DNA of 64,000 nucleotides. Origin: Rhytidiadelphus loreus. Its lineage: Eukaryota > Streptophyta > Bryopsida > Hypnales > Hylocomiaceae. A model generated the notes under the pieces. That model did no database searches. It was not told the DNA's origin and saw only the letters and a list, made by a program, of their open reading frames with translations. This document shows positions 35,468 to 47,733 of the stretch, piece by piece; position 1 is the first letter of the stretch, and every line of letters begins with the position of its first letter. The stretch spans positions 40,361,025 to 40,425,024 of the forward strand of contig OX344763.1 of the NCBI GenBank assembly GCA_947034895.1, given 5' to 3'. A program made the position numbers and the translations under genes.

Positions 35468-38400
35468 TGAGGAGGCATGGATTTCATGACCTAGGAGCAA
35501 GAATGAACGTGACAAATTGTCAAGCAACGGAAATGGAACTTACAAACGTCAGCATGTGCCCAAATCACCACTCGTTTATGTATGACATCACCCATACCGT
35601 TGTCTTCTACAAGATCTCATGCCCTAGTTGGTCCCCTGAACCACCATTTTAATGAAATTATCCATGTAGATAAAAGACGATGAATTTTCTCCAAAAATGC
35701 CCTAGGGAAGTAACCTTGTGTTTTAATTTTTGTTTGGCTAGTTGTATTGACAAGTTTCATGTACCTTGCATAACAAATTATCCAAATTGGATGTAGAAAT
35801 TAAAATTTATGTTGAAGCAATTAAATATAGTCATGAATTAATGTAATTTACACCATTTGTGGAAGCAATTGGTAGGTAAAATTTCTTCTATAAATTGTAT
35901 GTCAATAATTTGGTGAAAGAAATCTAAAACCTGCCGGCCTGAGTGTTGTTTTACTAGAGATCTTGTAAAGGGAGAGGCCGATGAAGAGGGCCTCCTATAA
36001 TAGGGCACCTAAGTAGGAGGGAGGGTGTAGCCCGACCGACATTGAAGGCGCCCATTACAGGAAGCCCGACAAAGAAGGACTCTCTCGGCGTAAAACATGG
36101 TCAAGACTTGTTGTGAAATTTAAAAAAAAAATTAGTCTACCCTCACAATTTTTATAGGGTTGACCCTGTGAGATTAACCATGTGAGGTTAGCCCTGTGAA
36201 ATTAACCTTGTGAGATCTTACAATGGTGATCTTACGGATGTGAGGGGTTGTAAAAAGATATTGCACTTTAGTTGACTGGGCTTTACGTTGTTTGGAATGA
36301 CTAATTGTTTGAGTGAACAATTGTGTTGTAGGTAGAGATATAGTCAAGTCTTGACTAGATATAGACTTTGGGTAGGCGTCAGGGCCAAGTGAACAATTGA
36401 ATAGACCTAATTGAATAATATTGTGAAAACATTCAAATGGTACAATGACAAATAATCCTTACAAAAGTTGTATGTGAATACTTAGATTGTGCTAATTTGT
36501 ATGCAAGGTGTAAACAAATTGTCATATATGGGTGGAGGCTATTCTATACCTGAGTATTTGATTTATTGACAAGTTGTTGCAAATTGTGCAGCTAATCTCT
36601 CATTAAGGAGCTTGCATTTTAAGCTCATGCCTTGCATTTAGTTAGGGAGAATTTGTCGTAGGACTGGGACTAGTTTTCTTGTGCATCTTATTTAGTAATT
36701 TGGTTAGCTAAGTAGTGAGATAAATTGTTATGATAACTTCTATTACTAGTAATTAAAGATAATTATAGAATTGTGTACTTGTGTGTATGTATATGTGTGT
36801 GTCTATGTTTGTGTATTTGTGTTTGTGTGTCTAGGATTGGCCATAAAATTCACACCTTTGAAAATCATAAGTGTAGATGAATCGTTACTACTCTTTATGA
36901 AATTGTATGTTAATTACGTATAAATCCCATTTTGTTCTAAGATACAAGTGACTTTAGTCATACTTCATTAAACTATTTGACTATTCCCTAAATTGAAAAC
37001 CCTATACTATAGTCTTAGGTGTTTGTAAGGTAGGCAAAATCTTGACTACAAATATAATATTTATGTATACATGTATGTAAATACATCTATTTATGAGATG
37101 TAAAACATTAAGAATTCATTGATTCATTTTTCAATATTTGAAATGTTTCTATAATTAAAACTACTACAATCAATTTAGATTTGCAATCTTAGATATTCTC
37201 CTCATAATTCTTTAAAATGTTTGAAAATATAGTTAAATTATACAAAATGTATTGTAGATCAACTTTTTTCAAGCATTTCAATCATCACATATACAATAGA
37301 GAGAGAGAAAGTTGTTACAATTAAAAGAAATTCTACTTACCAAATGGTGAGAGTGTAGGAAATACTATATAAGCTTCTAGAAAAGAATTGTGATAAAATA
37401 AAATAAATTATTGAAATTCTAAAAACAATGAATCATTGAATTCCCCAAAACTTAGGTTTTGTAATTCTCCAATATTTCCAAAAGTTACATTCAAAAAAGG
37501 GATGATTGAAAATGTCAAAAAATAATAAATATTTTGGTATTTGTATATTTAGAAAATAGCAATCAAATCAACCCAACGATGAAGAAATCGTAGCAACCTA
37601 CAAATCCAATTCTAAACCTCATCAATGTGTAAGAAGTTGATTGGAAGTCAAATGAAGTATGTATATCCATTATGAACCCTCCATCTAATTGTGTCCCTAT
37701 TTACAATTGACTATTTGACTAATATTTTAGTCTTTGAAATGTTGAGCAAGTGTAGATAGGGATGTAATTGAGTTGAGGGTCTATAATGCATACTTTAGTT
37801 AGAAAAATGCAAAAAAATTTGGAGAAAATAATTTAAGATGAGAAATGCTAAATTTTTTGTAGAAGATGTGAACAATATTGTAAAAATGTCAACATTCAAG
37901 ATATTTTTTGAGTTTTACCAATTATTTTCTTTTTAACTCCGATATTGAACCAATTTTTCAAGTACCAAGTTCTTTTTTGTTCCTTTTTTTTTCTAAATAA
38001 ATATTTTTATAGATTTTTTTACTGTTTTTATACAATGTTTTTAAATTGCAACTATTTTTTTTTCAAATTCCACCAATCAATAGTGAACTAATTGATAGTT
38101 CTCCCCAAACATTGCTCTCCACAACTAGCAGAGAAAACAACTAATTTAACTACAAAAAATAGTGAATTTAGGCTGCCACACACTAATTTTTTGACATTTG
38201 ACACTATGTAAATATTCTCAATTATTGTATAAGAATGCACTACTTTTGAATTAGGACTTTACCATTTCATTGAACAAGTAAAAAAAAACTCAACACAAAG
38301 ACTTTGAAGAATATTGGTTGTTACACAAGCTTTGACAAAGAAGAAGCACTCACTCCAAAAAGCCCCCTTTGAATAATGGTCTACTACCATTGGAAGTGGG

Positions 38401-41400
38401 ATTAGGATAATTTTACATCCAAGTTCTTACATTTTTTAGATAGTTGCTACTACTTTCATCTAAAGCAATTGCATTTACCTAAATCCTTGTCTTGACCTTC
38501 AAATCCTAAGCTCTCTATTTGTGTGTCAATATTTTGTTGAGTGTCAAGGTTTGTTGTATGTAAGAGACATGTTTTGTCTGTGACATATTGTGCTTTAAAA
38601 TGGTCAAAATGAAGAGGCAAAAAATTGTGCAATGCATGTTTATAGTTATTGACAAAGAAGAGAGGCAAGATTATGTAGAGTGAATTGAATTTCTATGAAT
38701 TGAATGCAAGTTAAAATTTCTATGAATTTGAATTCATGTTAAATTTCTATGAATTAGGCAATTCTGTAGTACATTTTTTTTTTGGAGGGGGGGGGGGGGG
38801 GAAAGGTAAGAAATTTCCCAAAAATTTAGGCACCCTTGTAATTATTTGTTATTAACCAAGCTGCTAGGATGCTATGGTACTATTCACTAAAAATGTACTC
38901 AAGCAACTTCCAAAAAAACACACACATTAGAGTTAATCGTAAAGTGTGTGCAACATATGACCAAGAGTCAGAATTTGGAAAAAACGCAGGATGAAACTCC
39001 TTGGAGCACCAAAATTGGGGTTTGATGGAGCTTGGTGCCGTGTTTCTTTTGTACTATTCTTTAAGCCTTCCTCAAACACCCATTTACAAACACAAGATGA
39101 ACTTTACGATCAACTCTATTGATCTCACCACATTCAATTAGCTCTTGTACCTTTAAATCTCTCTAATAGAGGCTTAACTTATACAAATCTCAAAAAGCTC
39201 GCACTCCTCCTGTAAATAGGAGAGTTGACCCATACTTGATCACCCTCCTATTCTTGAATTATAAACTGTTGTATTCCCAACAATGGACTGTTGTAGTGCA
39301 CAATCTTAGGAGCAATGTTGATACATTATGATTGGCTGCAAGGCTCTAAATATTGCAACCAACCCTCGGTCGATTTTGCAATGAGTATACGGTTAGAAAT
39401 AGAAAGGTCTATATCACCATTGTAGGTTGAAGAGAATCTTTCACTAAAAAATTCATAGTAATTACATTTTTTGTAATAAAATTCTGGAAAAATATGCAAT
39501 CCTTCCAAATTTTGTTTCCATACATGGGGAAAATTTGGCACTCAGAAAACCTGTGCTCCAAATATGCGTAATTGCTTAAGTGATCAGGTATGGGTCGGCT
39601 CCCTATGTGAAAATGCAAAATAGGATCCACCACCTTCATTTTTCTTAAACCTAATCATGCTGAAACTCAGTTGCTGAGAAACACAGTTGCAGAGAAGCTG
39701 CGAAGAGATGAGTGTCTGATGAGTCCAGTGAGAAACTTAACATACCAATGCTTTTGAAATTGTGGGATCACCGCGGAACAACCAATTTGCTGGCCTTGAA
39801 AACAGTGGCCACAGGAATTGGCAGTACAAGACCCCAAGCAAGCTCGCAACAAATGAGTCGGAATGTAGAAAATGAAAATATTACCGCCAAGGATTCATTC
39901 CTTTGGTTCTGTGTCCCATTTCCTTTTATCAATGGAAATTGTCCATGTGTTTCAAGAAAAATAAAAATAAAATAAAATAATGAGTCCGAATGTCTAGACC
40001 CAACAATGCTAGCATGTGAGCATGGAAACGCAAGCATATGTATAAGTAGATATCTTACAATCACTGAAGGTGCTTATAACACAAACACCTATAATATAGG
40101 TATCTGTAATACAAGTACCCTATAACAATGGAATTTTCTACAATACAAACACTTATAAGATAGATGTATAGTCTTCTAAGCTCATGTGCTCATGATCCTA
40201 GGTTCACACAGCAGTAACCCTTTGTCTTGACCAAAGGGCCTAACTTGTGAAACTAACAACTTGATATGAGAAATAAGAGAGAGAACTCCAAGTGAATTTG
40301 TTTTTGATGTGGACATGAATTTTTTGAGTTTGTTCATGCTAGGTCTAATGTCAAAGCCTAGAGGAAAGACAATAAATAAAAAGTAACATACCTAGCCACA
40401 ACAATGGCAAGAGATTTTCTTTCTATACCGTACTAGGATAGTAAGTTCATTACTTTTGGTGCTAAATATTTTATTTAAGTCCAAAATAAAATGTGTCACT
40501 TTAGAGTATAATTTTTTGATAAATTTGGCACTAAATTTAAAAAAAATTAAAATATTCAACAAGTCTCTCACATAGCTTCAAGCACCACTTAATGTTGCTT
40601 GTGCATCATGATGAGAAGACAAACTCTTTATCCAAGTGGGGTGGTAGGAAATAAAACGAGTGAGGTGGTATATGTAAATAAGGATTAGTATGAGCTCAAC
40701 CGCTCATAGTTAAGTTAAAAACAAAAATTGTGTTCAAAGGAGAATTTCAAATTTCATTTAGGCATAGTAGAAAAATGTTTTCTAAAAAACTTTGAAATAA
40801 ATTAATGTGAGAAATCAAGGTAAATTTCATCTCCAAAATCCATTTGAAATTTCGAGTCTCCAGTCAAAACTTATGGACAAAATTCAAAGAGAGGTTGAAA
40901 TGAACATTTTCTTTGACATTTTCAAACATCCTCTCTCAATTTTGTTCATAACTTTTTATTGGAGATCCAAAATCTCAAAATTATTTTTGGAGATGAAATT
41001 TATTTTGATTTACAAACTTCTTTTAGTTGAAAGATATTTGAAAAAAACTATTCTACTATGCCAAAATGAGGTCTAAAGTTCTACATTGAATACAATTCCT
41101 GCGTTTTGACAATGAGTGATCAAGGTCTCATCTCCAAATTGTCCCATACCCTTTGAGGATTCTTGACGGACAATGGATTTGATTATAAAACTAACCTCAA
41201 CATCTACCACCTTGATTGAAAGTCAACAAAGTAGATCCTTCAATTGGGCATTCGAGGAATATCTTGATGGTAGATGGTTAAATGGGTAGTCTGTCAACTG
41301 ACTCATTGGATTGCTTGTGAATTCTTTTAATTTTTTTGGCAAATTGTCTTTACATTTATTTGTAGATTTGGTTGTCTAGTTGTAGAATTAGCAGAAACAT

Positions 41401-42066
41401 TTGGCACTCTTTTTTAATTAATTTAAGTTGAACTAGCTACCAGAGTACGGTATGAAGGCTTTAGTACTTTTACATTCCTTTAGTCAACTTCAGTTATTGG
41501 ATAATGTTCAACCATGATCAATCCAGTGTCACCATATTATTGACACCCAATTACAACATTTTCCATTCTTCAAAACCAAAAAAAAGGTCTTGAATGAACA
41601 CTTTCATGACTCAAAATTACAATTTTTCAAAAGCAACTATTGAAAAGTGAGGAGTTTTTTGAAGGAACCAATGAGAGTTGAGACATTTTGTGCTTCATCC
41701 AAGATGAGTCTAGTCAATGTTATATATAGGCTATCTTATGTGCTCAACTTTGAAAATTTGTAAAATATTATAAGAGTGTCTAAAAGTTACAAAACCACTT
41801 GGCTTTGCATTTCTCTTGACTTTGCTTATAATCTCATCAATTTTTTTTGGTTTAAGATAGTAGGACCAAAAAAATTGTTGCTTTTAGGTGTTTTTACCTT
41901 ATTCCCTCGAATTTGGAGCCCCACTTTTGTCTTTCAATAAAAAAACTACATTGATTTGTCCTATTAGTGAGGGTGCAAAATTAGTATTTTTACAAATTTA
42001 TCGCAGTTGACTCCCATAATAAAGTACAAGTGATTTTTATTCGGGAACAAAAGTCAAGAAGCTTAA
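35468..42066. other. AT-rich gene-poor DNA with scattered repeats
   Basis: No gene is recognised. A GC-richer island of unknown origin lies at 35930-36110. A short tandem of (C/G)TGTGAGATTAACC-like units lies at 36150-36240. GTGTGT-rich sequence lies near 36790-36830, and a run of 15 or more G at 38787-38801. Short open frames at 38456-38668 and 39326-39975 show no domain. Confidence 0.5.
40738..41125. repeat. Palindromic repeat, second full copy
   Basis: Inverted arms centred near 40925 share GGCATAGTAGAA, AAAAAACTTTGAAA, CATCTCCAAAA, TCTCCA(G/A)T, AAAATT and AGAGAGG. The outer right side TTTTGACAATGAGTGATC also occurs at 16461-16478. Confidence 0.7.
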
Positions 42067-42237
42067 ATGGCGAATTCAAATGATACCCCGGGTATGGGAA
42101 CAACAGCGCCTAACACCGCGCTTGCAGGCGCTCGCAAAAGCTGGCGCATTGATGCGCGCCAGTCCTGCGTCGCGTCTCTGCAATTGTTCGTCGTCTTCTT
42201 TGGAGCGGTTGGTTGGGGCATTGGTTCTTGGTGGTGA
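42067..42237 (+). CDS. Possible small or first-exon ORF, 56 residues, unrecognised
   Basis: An ATG at 42067 opens a 56-residue frame beginning MANSNDTPGMGTTAPNT, with a hydrophobic C-terminal segment (LQLFVVFFGAVGWGIGSWW). Its GC-richness stands out from the AT-rich surroundings. The stop overlaps a donor-like GTGGTGAGA, so it could be a first exon. No family is recognised, and no downstream exon can be assigned. Confidence 0.3.
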   Translation: MANSNDTPGMGTTAPNTALAGARKSWRIDARQSCVASLQLFVVFFGAVGWGIGSWW

Positions 42238-44078
42238 GAAAAAACTGTCTCAGATGTCCAAAATGCTGAACTTTCAACATTTAAGATGTCTCAGGGGTTT
42301 TGGAGCTTGTCTTCCAACAGAAATTTGGGTAAGAAACGGAGCTGGCAATGTCGATCGGATCATTCAATAGAACATTCGTGGATGTGTTTCTGTTTTTCGA
42401 GGCGAGCAGTAGTTTTGGATTGAGCATAGCTGGAACAAATTGACCGGACGATTTGACCTGCTCTCCCGTGTAAATTCTGTTTTGGAGTTTCTGGCAAGTC
42501 TCGCGGTTAAAGATTTGGACAGTTGCATTTCTTCTTGAGTAGAAGTTGAAGGTATTGTTGTGAAATGCAAATGCAAATGGAGCATAATGCAATGTCGCTG
42601 AGTGTGGAGCCAATGTGGGTTGAAAGAGAGGCAAATTGTGGAGTGTGATAAGAGATGCGTAGGTGAAAGAGAAGTGGGTGGATGAAATTTTGTGTGCGTG
42701 TTGATTTGTGTGCAAGAGAAGATTGGAAACGGGGCTATTGTCATGGTAGAGAAAATAGATTTGGAATCAATTTCAACAGTGTCTGGGTGTGGATGAGAGC
42801 AGAGCAAGAGTCAATGAAAATCTTGAGGAGTTTCTTCTTCTTTTTAAATCTTTTTCCATTTTTGGAGGTTTGAATGATTTTTGTTCGTCTGCGTTTTTCT
42901 TCTGGAGTGGACGTGAACGGTGTTCTTGTGAAACTGGAGCAGAATGCATTGCTGCTGAGTGTGAAGCCAATGTATAACAGTCATTATAAGAATCAGCCAT
43001 GTAAATCGATTTTCATCTCAAAGATTTCCAAGATTACATGAGAGCATTGTATTGGTGAGTAACGTACTTAATAATAGTTATCTTATAAGCAATGGCGTGT
43101 CACTTTTTTTGTGACCCCACTTTGAATGCACATTTACTCTACTTTTGTTTGAGGCAAGGAAAGCAATGCCAAGATTGTGTACCAAAATTTTTTGGTGGTG
43201 TAACTAATGTGTATGGAATTAACAATGCCGCATAATTGTTCCACGAGGCCTTTACAGCATAGAATCCGATCTTGGCATTGTTGGTTTGCCAAGTCCCTAG
43301 TCGAAGTTTCTCTTGAATTTTTTCCCAATCCTCTTTTGAATGCATGTTTTCTGAGATCTTGGGACGCATTCCCCCATTTTGAAAAGATATGAATTTCTGT
43401 GAACGAGCTGGAGTAGTTTGTTGTCTTGGACTGTCAGATCATTCAGTACCAGAAAGTTTTTCAGCTTTGATTAGGTCAAGAAAATGTAGGAGCTGGTTTT
43501 CATCTCCTTCTGCAATTGCGCTTGGCATTCTGCGTGCCCTTTGTCACTGTTTTCGTTATTGAAAATCTTTCCTTGATATGCTGACCGCTCCAGGGGGGGG
43601 CTCTTCATTCCATTCATGTGAACTTCGAACATTTTGTCATCAGATTGGAAGATGAGTTGGTGTTATGTTCTGACGGATTGTGAGTTAGCTGTCTTGAAAG
43701 TTTCTTGGTTTTGGGTTCTTGGTTCTTGGTTCTTGAAGAATATACAACATTTTTGTTTGTTTCTTGCATACGTGTTCATTATGCAGGGTTTTAAAAATTT
43801 AATCGAAAAGGGTCGTGAGTCAAGATCCTCTAAAGCAAGGTTTGTCACCTTATTGTAAGAGGTTGTTTTGGGTATGTATCCAGGTTTGGGGATTGTCTGC
43901 TTCCACCTATTATGAGGAAGAAGCTCTGAGAATTTCCTTTCAAGAATTAGATATTCTACATGGCAGCTTGGTTCGGAAGGCCATTAAAGGTATTCTTGCC
44001 GTCTGCTCACACCTGATTCTCAGTTATCCTCAACGACTGTACAAATCATGTGGAGCTGGTTTAGGGTTGGGTTGAGAC
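42238..44078. other. Unresolved stretch, possibly a decayed minus-strand gene
   Basis: Minus-strand pieces look coding-like but do not join. One at 43139-43369 contains EKIQEKLRLGTWQTNNAKIG and NNYAALLIPYTLVTPPKNFG. Another at 42281-42600 contains NATVQIFNRETCQKLQNRIY. A third near 43500-43600 contains YQGKIFNNENSDKGHAECQ. The motif GCAATG..GCTGAGTGTG(G/A)AGCCAATGT occurs at both 42590 and 42946. Frames break often. I recognise no family. Confidence 0.3.
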
Positions 44079-44229
44079 AGTAACATAGATAGCTTGTTCG
44101 GTGCTAATGTTAGATCTGCTGACAGTGTTATAACCCTGCAGGAATGGCGAAATCTTAGTTGTTGCCCATTAGAGCAGTTACTTCGGAGGAAGCGAGTGAC
44201 GCGGTCGTAAAGCAAGCTGAAGAAGTTGG
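44079..44229 (+). pseudogene. Dead copy of CURT1 exon 2 with its preceding intron end
   Basis: The sequence matches the CURT1 gene of this window (60251-60400, opposite strand). Shared parts are GTAACATA, GCTTGTT, GACAGTGTTATAAC..TGCAG (intron end), then GTTGTTGCCC.T.AGAGCAG, TCGGAGGAAGC and GT.AAGCAAGCTGA.GAAGT. Read in the CURT1 phase from the copied acceptor (exon base 44142), a TAG stop comes at 44156-44158. Intron sequence is retained, so this is a DNA-level duplication rather than a retrocopy. Confidence 0.85.
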
Positions 44230-44583
44230 TTGTGAGATACGGTTCATTGAGGCACAGTGCAAGATTCTTGACATGCTTTAATAGTTGAAAGCCTGATTGC
44301 CTTTGATAGGGTTATTCTCCCTACAGGACCAAGAGGCCCCCAAATGGGGCCTCATGTTCTTTTTCCAGTTTTGAGTAGGTCAGATATGGAATTTTTTGGT
44401 TTCCTTTTTTATATATGTTTTGACCAACACATGCAATGTTCTTGACTGATAAAAATTTGAACCTTGCTCATTGTGAAGAACATTGCATGTGTGAATCAAG
44501 TACAACCTATGCAACGAGGCTTATGGTCTGGGGCCCAATGTTTTAACACATTCTTATTTGTATTGCAGATGCTGGGCTAGGCT

Positions 44584-47500
44584 ATGATTGCAAGGAGAAG
44601 AATGGCGAGAAAGGGAAACCAGACTTGCGTGCAACTCCACAACGTGGCCAAGACGGGGTCCGCCCACCATACAAGCTCCCTCGTTGTCAAAGGCACATGG
44701 TATCCGCAGTATTTCTTCCTGTCAATCACGGATGGAGTGAACGCTTGGAAGATCGACGCTACGGAATCTTTTGTGATCCAACGCGCCAACGACATGAAGG
44801 TCACAGCAGCACAGTACGTCGACAAGGCGCACCTGCACCTCGGTCACGGCCACAAGGGCTCTCTCTACTCCTTGCATTGCCTCGGGAACAGCCCCAGCAA
44901 CGGCGCCCAGCTCCTGTGCACTCCCTGCGACGGCCGCGACCTCAACATGGAGCTCACCATCAATTTACCATTGAAACTCGCACCAGCACTGGACTTGGCG
45001 TTCGAGATGGTGGAGTTTCTGATGCTTGCAAATCAGGAGCTGGAGGAGAAGCTGGAGCGAAAGTCTCGCATGTACGAACGGACGAAAGCCACCATTGAGC
45101 TGTCTGTGGAAGAGCTGCAGAGCCAGAAAGATCAATTGCAATACGAGAAGTCGCAGCTGGAAATGGAGGTGAGGTTGATTAAAGACGTGGAGATGAAAGA
45201 GACGGAGCTGGCGATTGTCCCTGTGCCGGAACCGTCTGGATTGAAGAGGAAGTTTGATTCAAGCATTGAAGATGGGAAGAGAAGCTCTCGGCCTGTTTGG
45301 GCTCCTTTACCTCCGCCCCCAACAGCAGGTTTGCCTTTAGTGATTGGAAAGGAAGGTGATCAGGGGGCTCAGGCTGCCCCCACTGAAAATGGCTCACCTC
45401 CGAAAGAAGAGCTCAGTGGATGTGATGGAGAATGGGGGAGAGCCACTATGAAGTTGCCGACTGGGTTGCACAACAAGGACGGAAGCTTGAATGTTTGTAA
45501 AACGTCTACACCGATCACGGTGCCGAAAACGGGAAAGAAACGAGGCAGGAAGCCCAAAGGCACGGTGGTGCAAGCGCCTGATAGTGATGCCCGCTTGCCT
45601 CTGGCACGCTTGCTTGGAGGTACTCTCCATATCTTCCTTTTTGTTCCCCTTCCTATTGGTATGCATTTTTGAATGCCATATTATTATTGTAGCTCCACCT
45701 ACCATTCCTTCCAAGATGCCCATTAGAGGAGACATATGTTTGTAATGGTGGCACTCCCATTGCATAGTGGCACTATTCCTCTCAACCACTGCTTTTCTCA
45801 ACAGCGTGACTTACCACTCAATAGTGGCATTAGCATTCTCCATAGTGACGGCCTTTTCACTAACACAATGCTACTGTTATTACAGATGTGAAAATTTCTT
45901 GTGTACTATTTGACACTAATTTGTACCGTGAACTTGGGGGGTCCATAATCTCTCACAATTTTTGTGCCATTTTGCATTGATTTTCAGCATTGTGTGTGCG
46001 TGTGTGTGTGGTTCCCTCTTTCAGGGCCACAGAGAGACGCGCTGACAAGAGACCAGCTATCAGAACACCGAATCGAGGAGCAATCCGAAAGAGCCATCAA
46101 ATTGCTGGAGCCATACACACGCCAACTGGTGAACCCGCGAGCAATCAGTAAGTTGGTGGGTCCCAAAGTAGCTGGTCCCAAAACCGCAGGTCGCAAGAGA
46201 GGCATTACCACCATCGCCAATGAACACCCAAAACTACACCTCAGGCAGCCCTCGGAAGACACCTCAACGCAAAGCAGCGTGGCCCTGCAGCCTTTGGTCC
46301 TCACCACCGACACCGCCACACCAGCAGTACCGGCACTGCTGCTGCCCAAGGAGTTCAATGTCATCAACGCCGACTTCTACGATTTCGACAACGAGCGGTC
46401 CAAGTACGTCATGGGGTTGGGTCAGTACTGGGCGCTCTATGACAACCAGGATGGCATGCCTCGCTTCTATGGCCGCATCGTCAACTTGGTGCTGGAGCCT
46501 TTCCAGGTCAGTGGCATCTTTACGTTTTTCCCAAAGTATGACAGTCTTTCACTTTACAAGGTCAAATCTGTTTGTTTAGGAGCATATGTGCACACCTTCC
46601 TTCGCGCTGTACTCTAAGAATGCAACTCGTAGGACACTGGTCGCAGTTGTTGCTTTTTGGTGGTGGTGGCTATGCTAGATGGAGTATTGTAGGACTCAAA
46701 CTGGATCATAACATTAGTGAGTAGTTAAGAGAACTCACCTTCTTCACTATGGATGGGAATAAAAAGACATTCACTGGAAAGAGCATGCATGGTGAGCGGC
46801 ATATCTTCTTTTACTGGCCAAGGGTGTTGATGTTGCTCAAAATCAATCTAGATTCGTTTTGCAAGGATGTTAAAGGTTATGATTTATTGCACATTGTAAA
46901 CCACGCTCTGGTGAATGTTAAGTTCATAGCCTTTTTTGGTAGGAAATTCTGAATTCTTTAATAAGTTTGTAGTACTTGTTACATTTTTTTTTTCCATTTT
47001 GGCATCATTTTTGTTACAAATACTCTACTTCTGACTAATTGCCTCTCAAATGACATTAGTTACGAATTTTTGCTTCTAGCTATTTAACTTGACTTTGTGC
47101 GAATACATTTCACTGGATTTTCAGGTGGACGTGGAGTGGCTGGAGCCATACCGACCTGCGCTTGCATTCTGCGGTCTCGTGAAATCCGCTGGACTATCCG
47201 TGGCATGCGGGGAGTTCAAGAGGGACACCATAAGTGGCCAAACATTGGAAGCGTTCTCTCATAGAGTGGAGGTGGAAGCCGATGCGAAGAAGAAGATGTA
47301 CCGAATCCACCCTCGGAAAGGGGAGGTCTGGGCACTGTACAAAGACTGGGACAAGCCGCTTGGAAGACAATTTGCAGAGGATGAGGTGCCCAAGTTCGAT
47401 TATGAGCTCGTAGAGGTTCTGAGTGAGTACTCCAAGGAGAGGGGTGTGAAGGTCGGGCCTATCACCAAGGTCCCCGGGTTCAAGACCGTATTCCGGTGCG

Positions 47501-47733
47501 GAGGCTTGATGCCACCCCATTGGATTCCAGCGAAGGACCTGCAGGCCTTGTTTTCTCACCAGATTGCTACTCACCGCTTTGATGGCACCGAGACTCGAGT
47601 CGTGCCACGGGGCTCCTTTGGGCTGGACTCTGCCTCTACTCCTGATGAATTTCTTTCTTCCAGTTCGGGTAGAGTCATCAATACCCCTGTTCTGGCTGTG
47701 GAGATCATGCAAACTATTTCTGAGTCTGGATGA
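44584..47733 (+). CDS. XRCC4: XRCC4-like head and coiled coil fused to AT-hook and DUF3444
   Basis: Three exons join in phase: 44584-45619, 46025-46506 and 47125-47733, giving 708 residues (702 if the second Met, 44602, is used). An acceptor at 44567-44568 just upstream suggests a 5'-UTR intron. Residues about 15-136 match the XRCC4 head: CVQLHNVA, SSLVVKGTWYPQYFFLSITD, VNAWKIDAT, AAQYVDKAHLHLG. About 140-206 is a coiled coil (FLMLANQELEEKLERKSRMY onward), the part that in XRCC4 dimerises and binds DNA ligase IV in non-homologous end joining. Then follow a Pro-rich linker and an AT-hook (KKRGRKPKG, about 318-326). Exons 2-3 encode DUF3444: FYDFDNERSKYV, GQYWALYDNQDGMPRFYGRI, VEWLEP, HPRKGEVWALYKDW, YELVEVLSEY, VPRGSFGLDSAS. 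DUF3444 is usually found with DnaJ domains. The fusion is inferred from phase and lack of stops; no transcript is available. Confidence 0.8.

Noticed and set aside
38787..38801. Run of 15 or more G
   Set aside because: A simple homopolymer, possibly with a length error; no quadruplex-type spacing or other signal.
44625..45098. 157-residue plus-strand frame rich in Arg and Pro
   Set aside because: It is a frame shadow of the XRCC4-like exon, whose own frame matches a known fold.
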